A stretch of 64,000 nucleotides of DNA from Mauremys mutica (Eukaryota > Chordata > Testudines > Geoemydidae): NCBI RefSeq assembly GCF_020497125.1, contig NW_025422915.1:1-64000 (forward strand). The letters are read 5' to 3'. The translations under genes and the position numbers were made by a program. The notes beneath the pieces are model-generated. The model was not told the origin of the DNA and searched no databases. It saw only the letters and a program-made list of their open reading frames with translations. This document shows positions 21,701 to 29,905 of the stretch, in pieces (position 1 is the first letter of the stretch; each line of letters begins with the position of its first letter).

Positions 21701-24700
21701 TCCGATGAAGTGGCTGTAGCCCACGGAAGCTTATGCCCAGATACATGTGTTAGTCTCTAAGGTGCCACAAGTGCTCCTGTTCTTTGTGCGGATACAGACT
21801 AACACGGCTGCTACTCTGAAACCTGGTGCTTGTGGGACTGTCTTGTCACCATCCCTAGCATGTACCACTGTTTCTTCCGCAGATCAAGTATGTCCCACAT
21901 CTTTAAAGTGTTTACCACTAGTGTTAACTCCTTTGTCTTGACCCATTGATGAAGTAGCAAAAGACACAAGATTAACAGCAAATCTATGGCGGACAGGCTT
22001 CGTTCACACAATTTAGCTTGTTGAGTGTCTATTACATTTTTCAATTCCTTTGTGTACCTGGTAGGTGTCCTGATGCAGATTCTTCTGCCTCTTTGGAGAA
22101 GGCTTTTAATTCAGGCGTGTGTTTGAGGCTCTGGCAAGGAAAGGGTGCACTGCCACCCTGCCTGCCCTTGGCTCCTCCCTCTGGGGTTTCTCCGGGCGGA
22201 CCCCACTCTCTTGTGAACCCAGGCAGAGGTTTTTCCCTCCTGCCTTGAAGAGACAGTTTTATCTCTTACGAGCGTAGCAGGAATATCATCTTTCAGTGGG
22301 GTGCTTTGGATTGTAAGATCCCGTTGGGTACCCCACTCTCTGTTCCCAAAAGGTTAGCTGGGGGGGGAGTGCTCCCCTCCAGGAGATCTGACCCCCAGTT
22401 TTCCCTTAAACCCTGATGCACAGGAGAGGGGTCTGGCATTTTAAATGCAGATTTTTCACCATCCTCCTGGGAGAGATCCTCCCTAGGAAAGGTAGGCGGA
22501 CCCTCCGCCCCCCCCCCCCCTCACCTTGTGTCTGGAATTCCCTCTGGGTCAGACACTCCTGTGTCCCCTAAAAGGAAGGTGACCCTGGCCCGGCTGTGGG
22601 CTCACAGCTCCCAGCTATGACAGACCCTTCACTGGCCAGCACAAGCCCCCCCCCCCCGCCCCCTTCCACTCAGGTTGGGCTGGCACCCAGCTACAGAGTC
22701 CCCGGGGCCTGTTCCCGCTGCAGCAGTCACCAGGACCTTGACTCCCACCTCTAGGACACGTGTCTCTGTGCACCCCAGGGCAGGCCCTGTCCCCTGCTGA
22801 CCTGCAGCTGCCTGGCAGTCAGCAGCTGGGGTGGCCCCCCCCCGTTACAAGGTGGAACATTCCCCTCCCCCAAGCAGATGATTATGGGACAGGAGTTGGC
22901 TTCGTCCAGCCCCTCCAGGCCCAGGGCTACAGGAACTGGTTACAACCATCCCTGCCCCCAAAGCTGCATTTTTCACACCCCCACACACACACACCCACAC
23001 ACACTCACCCACACACACTCACCCACACACCCACACACACCCGCACACCCACCCACCCACCCACACACCCACCCACACACACACCCACCCCCACACACAC
23101 ACACACACACACACGGGGCTTTTAGCACAAGATTCCTTCTTGCTGCCAACCAACCTTGGGACAGATTCTACCACATCAAAGAAATCATTCCCCAGTAGAA
23201 ACGGTGCAAAATTGTGTGCTACTGTTGCAACAGTCAGTTCAGCCTGCAAATGACCACTTTCCATCTGTACCTTAGCTAAAGGTGCAAGGACTTTGTAACC
23301 TCCCACCAGTACTAATTCTGCCATTTTCCCTTGCAACAAATCCTTCTCCTGGATCAGGTCCCCCCGACCACAGGAATCTTGGCACCCATATCTCTCAATC
23401 CAACGAGTAATTTACCATTCAGTTTAACAGCATGCATATGCTCACAGCTTGGTTAGGTAGAAGCAACCTTTACAAATCCTGTGTGGAAAGAGGCAGCAGC
23501 TAGGCTCTGAGAAGCAGCAGCTTCGTGTGTTGCCTGCTGCCTGTTCCCTCTTAGCCAAGGACAATTATTCCTCAGGTGCTCAGTGGACTCACAATGCCAG
23601 CACCTCCGGGGCTCCTCTGCTTGCACAGGAAATTTGGGACAAGTACCAGGGGACTGGGGAGGTGAACGTCCAGCCTCCTTTTTCCCGCGGTGAAATGGTG
23701 ATTCTGCTTTCCCCCAACCCTGGACCCCTCTGCCAGTGGTTTATGTTTAATTGCAGCTTGAGCTTGCTCATCAGAGTCTGCAAACCCAGCTAATCCACCC
23801 ACTACATTCACCTTTTTGTCCCAGAAATACTGTTTTACCTCATCACTGCACATATTCAGGAATTGTTCCTGAGTAACCAAATCACACATCCCTTCAAAGC
23901 TTGTAATGCCTTTCCCCCTCACTCACTTATCTACCAAATCTCTCATTTCATTTGCATAAGCCACATTACTCAATCCAGATCCCCTCTTAAGACTCCTGAA
24001 TTTAACCCTGTAGATTTCAGGTGTAATCTGAAACTATTTCAAAACCAGTTCCTTAAATTTACCATGGTTTGAAGCATCATCAATAGGCATCTTATTGAAT
24101 ATGTCCAGAGCTCTGCCAGTCAATGTTGCTATCAATATGGTCATCTTTTGATCTTCAGGGATAGCATGGAGGGTGCACAGTCTCTCAAAGGTGATGAAAT
24201 ATTCAGCAATATAACTGGATTCATCATACTGTGGACATAGTCGCTCCCATTTGTGGATTTTTGGGCACGTGGAGCCAGCAGCTAGAGGGTTTTGTCATTT
24301 CAACTCCATAACAGCCAGTTCATGCTTCTGGGCCTCAATCTGGGCCTGTATTTCTCTGTCTCTGAACTCCAGGGCTCTTTTATGGGCAGCCTACTCTCTG
24401 GCTGCCTCTGCCTCCATAGCTCTCTTGTGGGCAGCCTCCTCCCTGGCTGTTTCTGCATTAATTTCCATTTGTTTTAATTCCATCAGCCTTTTATGTTCAT
24501 TTTCTTTCTCAGCCATTTGCAGCCTGTGCAGTTCTAGCTTTTTCTGAGCCTCGCTCTCACTCACGTTGCTGATTTTCCTGCCTCTTTTCCCTTCCCCAAA
24601 ATAAGCAAACAGAAAATAACAAACCAGTAACCACTTTGTTTGTTCTCCAGCCATCACACCCAAAACTCACTTAAAATCACTACCAGTATCTTAAGAGCAA

Positions 24701-27700
24701 TCAGCTGTGCACAGACCCTGCCAACTACGCCACTCTGACGGGTTGGATCACAGAAACCCCCTTGGGAGCTGCCAACTGATGTGCCAAGACTACTTCTGCC
24801 CCTGCCTTCCCTGCCAGCCTGGGACTCCAGAACCCCACCTGGTTGTGCCAGACTCGCTTGCCGACTACAAACACACAGACCCAGGTCTGAACCACTTCCC
24901 ACAAACTGCAGGCTTACTGAAAGCGGTGTAAGAAGTGTTCCCATCTCTAACACTCAGATGCCCAACTCCCAATGGGGCCCAAACCCCAAATAAATCCATT
25001 TTACCCTCTATAAAGCTTATACAGGGTAAACACATAAATTGTTCGCCCTCTATAACAGTGATAGAGAGAGACGCATAACTGTTTCCCCGGTATTAATTCC
25101 CCCTCCCCCTGGTATTAATACATTCTCTGGGTTAAATAATAAGTAAAAAGTGATTTAATGAAATACAAAAAGTAGGATTTAAGTGGTTCCAAGGGTACGA
25201 CCACACTACCCGCCGGAACGGTGGGTAGTGATTGATCTATCGGGGATTGATTTATCGCGTCTTGTCTAGATGAGATAAATCAATCCCCGAACATGCTCCC
25301 CGTTGACTCCGGAACTCCACCAGGGCGAGAGGCAGAAGCGGAGTCGAAGGGGGAGCCGTGGCCGTCGATCCTACACGTGAGGATGGGAGGTAAGTCGAGC
25401 TAAGATACCTCGACTTCAGCTATGCTATTCTCGTAGTTGAAGCTGCGTATCTTAGATCGATTCCCCCGCCCCAGTGTAGACCAGGCCTAAGTAGTAACAG
25501 ACAGAACAAAGTGAATTACCAAGCAAAATAAAATAAAACGCGCCAGTCTAAACCTAATACAGTAAGAAGCTGAATACAGATAAAATCTCACCCTCAGAGA
25601 TGCTCCAATAAGCTTCTTTTACAGACCAGCCTCCTTCTAGTCTGGGTCCAGCAATCACTCACCCCTTGCAGTCACTGTCCTTTGTTCCAGTTCCTTTCAG
25701 GTATCCTTGGGGATGGAGAGACCATCTCTTGAGCCAGCTGAAGACCAAATGGAGGGGTCTCCCAGGAGTTTAAATAGACTCTCTCTTGTGGGTGGAAACC
25801 CCTCCCTCCCCCTGTGTAGAATCCAGCTACAAAGTGGAGTTTTGGAGTTACCTGGGCAAGTCACATGTCCATGCTGACTGAGTTCCTTACCAGCCAAGCC
25901 ATATTCCTGGGAAAGCCCAGATGTGGGTTGGTGTCTCCAAGTTCATTGTTGGCTAAAGTGGTTCTTGATTGGGCACTTCCTGAAAATAGTCTTTTCTCAG
26001 GAACCCAATCAACTGCTTCACTACACCCTACTTAGAATCAAACAAGTATGCAGCCAATATTCATAACTTTGAGTACAAAACTGATGCATACAAATAGGAT
26101 GAATATATCCAGTAGATCACAACCTTCACAGAGATCTGTTACATGGCATATGTAGCATAAAACATAATCCAGTTATGTCATATTTACATCTATAAGCATA
26201 TTCCCATAAAGCATTATGGGGTGCAACGTCTCAAATGGCCCCTCCTCACCCAGTCTTTGCTGCTCCGTTGATTCTGCTCTTTTCTAGTATTTGGCTGGAG
26301 CCTGAACCCCCCAGGCAGAGACTGCGATGAAATACAAAGGGGAGGTGCTGGGATTCCTGCACTGAGCTTTGCTTCCCACCTCAGCCTGTGCCTAGCAGGT
26401 GGGTGGGAAATGGGAAGACCCTGCCCTCCTCCGCCTGCTGGGAGGGACAAGGAGCTCTCCCCTTCTCTCTGTTCCCTGCAGCCTCCTGGCCAGGGTGGGA
26501 TGGGATTCTGCTCCTCTGGCCCTCCCAGACCCGTCCTATTGTGCTTCTTCCCCCATGAATGGTGGGGCCATGGCGGGAGCAGCAGGCACTGAGTGGGGGG
26601 CACCTGTTGTTTCAGGGGCCGGTGAGCTTCGAGGAGGTGGCCGTGTATTTCACCGCGGGGCAGGGGGCGCTGCTGGACCCCGCTCAGAGAGCCCTCTACA
26701 GGGACGTCATGCAGGAGAACTATCAAACAGTGACCTCGCTGGGTAAGGGTTCCTGTCCCCTCAGCTATGTGAAGCCACGGGGTCTGCATTTCTGCAGCTG
26801 GTCAGTGACATTAGAGGGGAATGGGTCGCATAGTCCACAGGAGGGAGCCGTTCACCTCCAAACCCCCTGATAGGGGAGTCATGGACCTAATGGACATGCT
26901 AATTCATCCCCGTCCCTCCAGCTGTCACGGGGGCAGGAGCAGCGTCTTAGCCTCTCTGCGTTAATTCTCACTCACACACAGCATCTCTGTGCACCTCCCT
27001 CCCTGGGACTGGCTCCAGGTGTGGGGAGGGCTCTGGGGGTTCAGACACAGGCAGGGGTTTAGCACCAGAGCTGTGTGTGCCTCAGCAAGTCCCCCAGAGC
27101 CCACAGACCCTGAACGCTCCCAGTAACGCTGTGAGAACTTCCTGTTCCCTCCAGACATTGGCCTGTGCCACGGGGGCTCAGTGACCACGTTCCCATCTGT
27201 TCACATCCCACAACTCCCCCAAGAAATCATGGGGTCATTTGAAACTTCAGTTGTGCCCTTTGTGACAAATACTGCCCCAATCCTCAGGGCACTGTGCTCA
27301 TGCCTGATTTCACCCCTGAGCAGGACTCCCCATTCCCAAACCTGACCTGATCGCCCAGCTGGAAGCAGGGGAAGAGCCGTGGGTCCCAGATCTCCAGGCC
27401 TTTGAGGAAAGGAAGATGCCAAGAGGCACCTGCACAGGTGAGGCGTGACACTGACACAGAAACTGTATGGAAAAAGCTGAAAACCCCAAAAAACTTGCAT
27501 GAGCCCCCGTCAGTTCTGCCTCATCTCACCCAGGTTAGACTATAGTCAGCAGGTGTCATCTCACGGCAGATCTCGCTCATGGCTTCCCACCCACCCTGTT
27601 CGCTGTCAGGAGTTTTCTCCCTGACGTCACTTCCCTGGGAGTGTTTGGATGGGACGTGGAGACAGAATCCAATTGCTCAGTCTCCCAACAGTGATTGCGT

Positions 27701-29620
27701 TGTGTTTTCCCCCTTTGCTACTCCCCTTTGTGTCCTTTCTACCCTCCCAGGCACTGACTCCTGCCTGGGTTCCCTCTTTCTCCCCCAGCAGGTGAGGAGA
27801 CGATGAGTGAGAACGAGGAGGGGAATCCACAGCAGGAAGGTCCTGAGCAAGTGGAACTGCAGGGAAACTTTTTGAGAAGAGCAGATGGGAATTTTTCCCA
27901 GTGCTGGGAACAGAGAAAAGTCTGGAGTAATTGGGACAGGTCAGAGAGGAAGCTGGGAAACCACCCACACAATCAAGTGCACGAATCCTTTGGATGTGAG
28001 GGAGGAGACAAGGATTCCAAAGAAATCACAACCCCACAGACAAATCCCAAGGAAAAGAAACCCTATAAATGCTTGGACTGTGGGAAAATCTTCAACTGGA
28101 TCTCAAATCTTACTACCCATCGGAGACTGCACACGGGAGAGAAACCATATAAATGTCTTGAGTGTGGGAAAAGCTTCAGTCAGTGCTCAGGCCTTATTAG
28201 CCATGGGAGAACCCACACAGGAGAGGGACCATATAAATGCCTTGAATGTGGGAAAAGTTTCAGTACATCATCAGTCCTTATTATCCATCAGAGAACCCAC
28301 ACGGGAGAGAAACCATTTCAATGCCTTGAGTGTGGGAAAAGTTTCAGTCAGCGCTCACATCTTACTAGCCATGGGAGAATCCACACCGGAGAGGGCCCAC
28401 ATAAATGCTTGGACTGTGGGAAAAGTTTCAGTGGACCATCAGCCCTTACTGCACATCAGAGGATCCACACTGGAGAGAAACCCTATAAGTGCTTGGACTG
28501 TGGGAAAAGCTTCAGTCAGAGCTCAAGCCTTATTAGCCATAGGAGAATCCATACAGGAGAGAAACCCTATAAATGTCTTGCGTGTGGGAAAAGTTTCAGT
28601 GTATCATCAGCCCTTATTGTACACCAGAGAACCCACACAGGAGAGAAACCCTATAAATGTTCGGACTGTGGGAAAAGCTTCAGTCTGCACTCAAGACTTA
28701 TAAACCATAGCAGAATCCACACAGGAGAGAGACCATATACATGCCTGGATTGTGGGAAAAGTTTCAGTCAGCGCTCACATCTTAATAGCCATGGGAGAAT
28801 CCACACAGGAGAGGGCCCACATAAATGCTTGTACTGTGGGAAAAGTTTCAGTGGCCCATCAGCCCTTACTGCACATCAGAGAACCCACACTGGAGAGAAA
28901 CCCTATAAGTGCTTGTACTGTGGGAAAAGTTTCAGTCAACAGTCAAGCCTTATTAGCCATGGCAAAATCCACACAGGAGAGGGACCGTATAAATGCCTTG
29001 AGTGTGGGAAAAGTTACAATGCACCATCAGCACTTACTGTACATCAGAGAACTCACACGGGAGAGAAACCCTATAAGTGCTTGGACTGTGGGAAAAGTTT
29101 CAATCAGCGCTCACATCTTACTAGCCATAGGAGGATCCACACAGGAGAGGGACCACATAAATGCCTTGAGTGTGGGAAAAGTTGCAATGCCCCATCAGCC
29201 CTTATTGTACATCAGAGAACCCACACGGGAGAGAAACCCTATAAATGCCTCGAGTGTGGGACAAGTTTCAGTGTACCATCAGCCCTTATTACACATCAGA
29301 GGACCCACACGGGAGAAAAACCCTATAAATGCCTGGACTGTGATAAAAGCTTCAGTCAGAGCTCAAATCTTACTGCCCATCGGAAGCTGCACATGGGAGA
29401 GAAACCCTGTAAATGCTTGGACTGTGGGAAAAGTTTCAGTGCACCATCAGCCCTTATTGTACATCAGAGAACCCACGTAGGAGAGAAACCTTATAAATGC
29501 CTCCACTGTGAGGAAGGTTTTAGTCAGCGCTCAAACCTTGTTAGACATCAGACAATCCACACAAGAGAAAACCCCTATAAATGCTTAGATGATTGGAAAA
29601 GTTTCAGTCCCTGCTCATAA
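15714..29620 (+). CDS. KRAB-C2H2 zinc-finger protein (spliced, 4 coding exons)
   Basis: Predicted coding exons are 15,714-15,737, 26,616-26,742, 27,324-27,437 and 27,792-29,620. They sum to 2,094 bp, or 697 residues plus stop, and all splice phases agree. Order in the protein: 8-residue leader [13 protein letters not shown] (about 9-51), KRAB-B (about 51-89), an acidic/charged linker (to about 179), then 18 complete C2H2 fingers of 28 residues (180-683) and a broken 19th. Such proteins act in the nucleus as sequence-specific DNA binders, usually repressors. In KRAB-A the usual EEW is replaced by GQG, so TRIM28 recruitment is doubtful. The first intron is 10.9 kb and full of repeats, and the ATG exon may belong to a different duplicate from the rest. 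An alternative in-frame ATG lies at 26,559, just before the KRAB-A acceptor, and another at 27,803. The orthologue is not identifiable by eye. Confidence 0.65.
15958..16157. repeat. 200-bp block duplicated at 26,295-26,495
   Basis: Shares GGCAGAGACTGCGATGAAAT, CAGCCTGTGCCTAGCAGG and the run ending CAGCCTCCTGGCCAG with the copy 10.3 kb downstream. The copies flank the repeat-filled intron segment. A shorter shared piece (15,406-15,437 and 26,262-26,294) is adjacent in the second copy but 520 bp away in the first, so the second copy lacks the ATG exon. Confidence 0.85.
16227..17366. mobile_element. composite of nested MITEs
   Basis: An outer element starts GGGCTTGTCTACACTGGC at 16,227, is interrupted by the complete MITE at 16,274-17,082, and resumes with GAGGTGTGACCCC. 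Near 17,208 a third related end, AGGGCCTGTCTACGC, starts another truncated copy with the ATAGCGCTC motif typical of the family. All are non-coding. Confidence 0.65.
16274..17082. mobile_element. MITE with 3-bp TCA duplication (Harbinger-like)
   Basis: Ends GGGCTTGGCTACACTTG and AAGTGTAGCCAAGCCC are inverted repeats, flanked by TCA on both sides (16,271-16,273 and 17,083-17,085). A 3-bp duplication suggests PIF/Harbinger-type mobilisation. At 809 bp it is non-coding. It is the same family as 32,167-32,965 and contains repeated CAGCGCTG motifs. Confidence 0.75.
17367..17705. other. no gene recognised
   Basis: AT-rich. The part at 17,425-17,490 resembles 10,150-10,245. The open frame at 17,511-17,717 has no recognisable domain. 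Confidence 0.35.
17706..18456 (-). repeat. LTR, internally deleted, of the Gypsy-like element
   Basis: On the minus strand this opens TGACGTTGCACCCATAATGC (18,456 side) and follows the complete LTR at 24,736-26,233, with shared blocks such as AGCATTATGGG and GAGCCAG(T/C)TGAAGAC. Relative to that copy it lacks the middle third, and it is truncated at its 3' end. No internal region adjoins it. Confidence 0.7.
18703..19078. repeat. paralogous block, copy 2 (pairs with 14,033-14,395)
   Basis: Same blocks as copy 1, with small indels near 18,770 and 19,025. It sits between two LTR fragments of one family, suggesting that the region was assembled by duplication and retroelement insertion. Confidence 0.75.
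19137..19213 (-). repeat. LTR 5'-end fragment (Gypsy-like family)
   Basis: Minus-strand reading starts TGTGATGCACTTTATGGGAA and continues AATATGCTTATGAGTGTA, matching the first about 70 bp of the 24,736-26,233 LTR. It is then broken off at the paralogous block. Confidence 0.6.
19443..21430 (+). mobile_element. tRNA-derived SINE (CryI type) split by a MITE
   Basis: The head at 19,443-19,508 reads GGTTTCAGAGTAGCAGCCGT and GTTAGTCTGTATCCGC and ends GGCACCTTA. The body resumes at 21,357 with TTAGAGACTAACA and GCATAAGCTTTCGTGGGC, reaching about 21,430. Removing the 1,848-bp MITE and one copy of its TTA duplication restores the expected SINE order. This SINE is known from cryptodiran turtles as a tRNA-Lys-derived family (from memory). 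Confidence 0.8.
19509..21356. mobile_element. 1.85-kb non-autonomous element, TTA duplication
   Basis: Ends GGGTATGTCTACACT and AGTGTAGACCAGGCC are inverted repeats, and TTA flanks both sides (19,506-19,508 and 21,357-21,359). The 3-bp TTA duplication fits the PIF/Harbinger superfamily. Sub-terminal TTCGA(A/C) motifs recur at both ends. No transposase frame is recognisable. The interior resembles 29,906-32,062, with shared GTGGTGCACTGTGGGATA. Confidence 0.75.
21691..21833 (-). mobile_element. tRNA-derived SINE (CryI type), reverse orientation
   Basis: The plus-strand text is the reverse complement of the SINE at 19,443: TTAGTCTCTAAGGTGCCACA, GCGGATACAGACTAACACGG and CTACTCTGAAACC. It faces the plus-strand copy, and the 260 bp between them (21,431-21,690) contains a TG microsatellite. 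That spacer may derive from a Penelope-like element, a guess from memory. Confidence 0.8.
21834..24735 (-). mobile_element. internal region of Gypsy-like LTR retrotransposon, decayed
   Basis: On the minus strand, reading away from the LTR at 24,736, a charged coiled-coil-like gag start (24,663-24,391) is followed by capsid-like sequence to 23,572. The segment 23,922-23,572 is one open piece with a SCAN-like pattern ([13 protein letters not shown]). A short piece at 23,339-23,130 resembles the start of a retropepsin. Stops and frame breaks separate the pieces, and a CA-rich repeat (22,978-23,114) follows. No reverse transcriptase or integrase was recognised, so the element is non-functional. 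Gypsy/Gmr1-like assignment rests on the SCAN resemblance and flanking LTR. Confidence 0.6.
22978..23114. repeat. CA/CACACCCA simple repeat
   Basis: A tract of CACACA and CACACCCAC units, about 137 bp, with local 8-12 bp periodicity. Open frames crossing it are artefacts. Confidence 0.95.
24736..26233 (-). repeat. complete 1.5-kb LTR of the Gypsy-like element
   Basis: Plus-strand text runs from TGACGGGTTGGATCACAG to GGGGTGCAACGTCTCA, the reverse of a TG...CA LTR. On the minus strand there is a TATA-like TATTTAAACTC near 25,775 and an AATAAA-type signal near 25,160 (TTTCATTAAATCAC region), positions that suit promoter and polyadenylation sites. It is the upstream LTR for gag at 24,663 and is interrupted by the MITE at 25,193-25,487. 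Confidence 0.75.
25193..25487. mobile_element. 295-bp palindromic MITE inside the LTR
   Basis: Ends GGGTACGACCACACT and AGTGTAGACCAGGCC are inverted repeats. Sub-terminal GATTGATTTATCGC and GATAAATCAATCCCC form a further inverted pair. The flanks are CAA and TAA, compatible with an aged 3-bp duplication. Excising it rejoins GGTTCCAA with GTAGTAAC. Confidence 0.7.
26295..26495. repeat. 200-bp block, second copy of 15,958-16,157
   Basis: Matches the first copy over almost its full length and lies 121 bp before the KRAB-A exon. It identifies this segment as a duplicate of the KRAB gene's first intron. Confidence 0.85.
26616..26742 (+). other. KRAB-A exon
   Basis: The acceptor TGTTTCAG ends at 26,615 and the donor G|GTAAGG begins at 26,743. 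The length of 127 bp is the usual KRAB-A exon size. It encodes [12 protein letters not shown], then [20 protein letters not shown] and [11 protein letters not shown]. Against the typical (E)EEW..LD pattern this copy has AGQG, while LD, Q, LY, VM and SLG remain. The same AGQG occurs in the pseudogene at 57,752. Confidence 0.85.
27324..27437 (+). other. KRAB-B exon
   Basis: The acceptor CCTGAGCAG precedes and the donor CACAG|GTGAGG follows. In the phase left by KRAB-A it reads [19 protein letters not shown], a standard B-box pattern, and leaves phase 1, which the zinc-finger exon accepts. Confidence 0.85.
27792..29620 (+). other. zinc-finger exon, 18 complete C2H2 fingers
   Basis: The acceptor CCCCCAGCAG ends at 27,791. 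A linker of about 87 residues after the ATG at 27,803 leads into finger 1 at about 28,064. Fingers 1-18 keep C-X2-C-X12-H-X3-H. The 19th has lost its second cysteine (CLDDW) and hits a TAA at 29,618-29,620. Linkers are TGEKP or TGEGP, with TGEGP after fingers 2, 4, 9, 11 and 13. Helix contact residues (-1,2,3,6) repeat as QSHS, GSAA, QSSS and (V/A)SAV in fingers 4-7 and 9-12, showing block duplication. Open frames in other phases over this exon are repeat shadows. Confidence 0.95.
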
Positions 29621-29905
29621 CTTCATAAAAATTGAAGAATTCACACGGGACAGAATCTATAAATGCCTCAACTGTGGAAAAGGTTTCATTTGTAGATCAA
29701 ACCTTCCATCACATGAGACAATCCACACGACAGAGAACCCATAAATGCTTGGATTGTGGGAAAAGGTTGAATAACAGCACAAAGAGATTCAGTATGAGCT
29801 CATACATTGTTCCTCAGCGCATAATTCACAGAAGAAAGAGCTAGAATGTGCAGGAAGCTTTATCTGGTGCTCACACGGAATCAAGCCTCAGTAAATCCAC
29901 ACAGA
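29621..29905 (+). pseudogene. degenerate finger array after the stop
   Basis: Beyond the stop the text still reads as damaged fingers: CTATAAATGCCTCAACTGTG near 29,660, CATAAATGCTTGGATTGTGG near 29,742, and histidine-linker remnants ATTCACACGGGAC and ATCCACACGAC. Indels and stops remove the frame. It is now 3'UTR or dead sequence. Confidence 0.85.

Noticed and set aside
27885..29480. Long open frames in a second phase over the zinc-finger exon
   Set aside because: 84-bp finger repeats keep alternative phases open. They lack the C2H2 pattern and have no conserved start.
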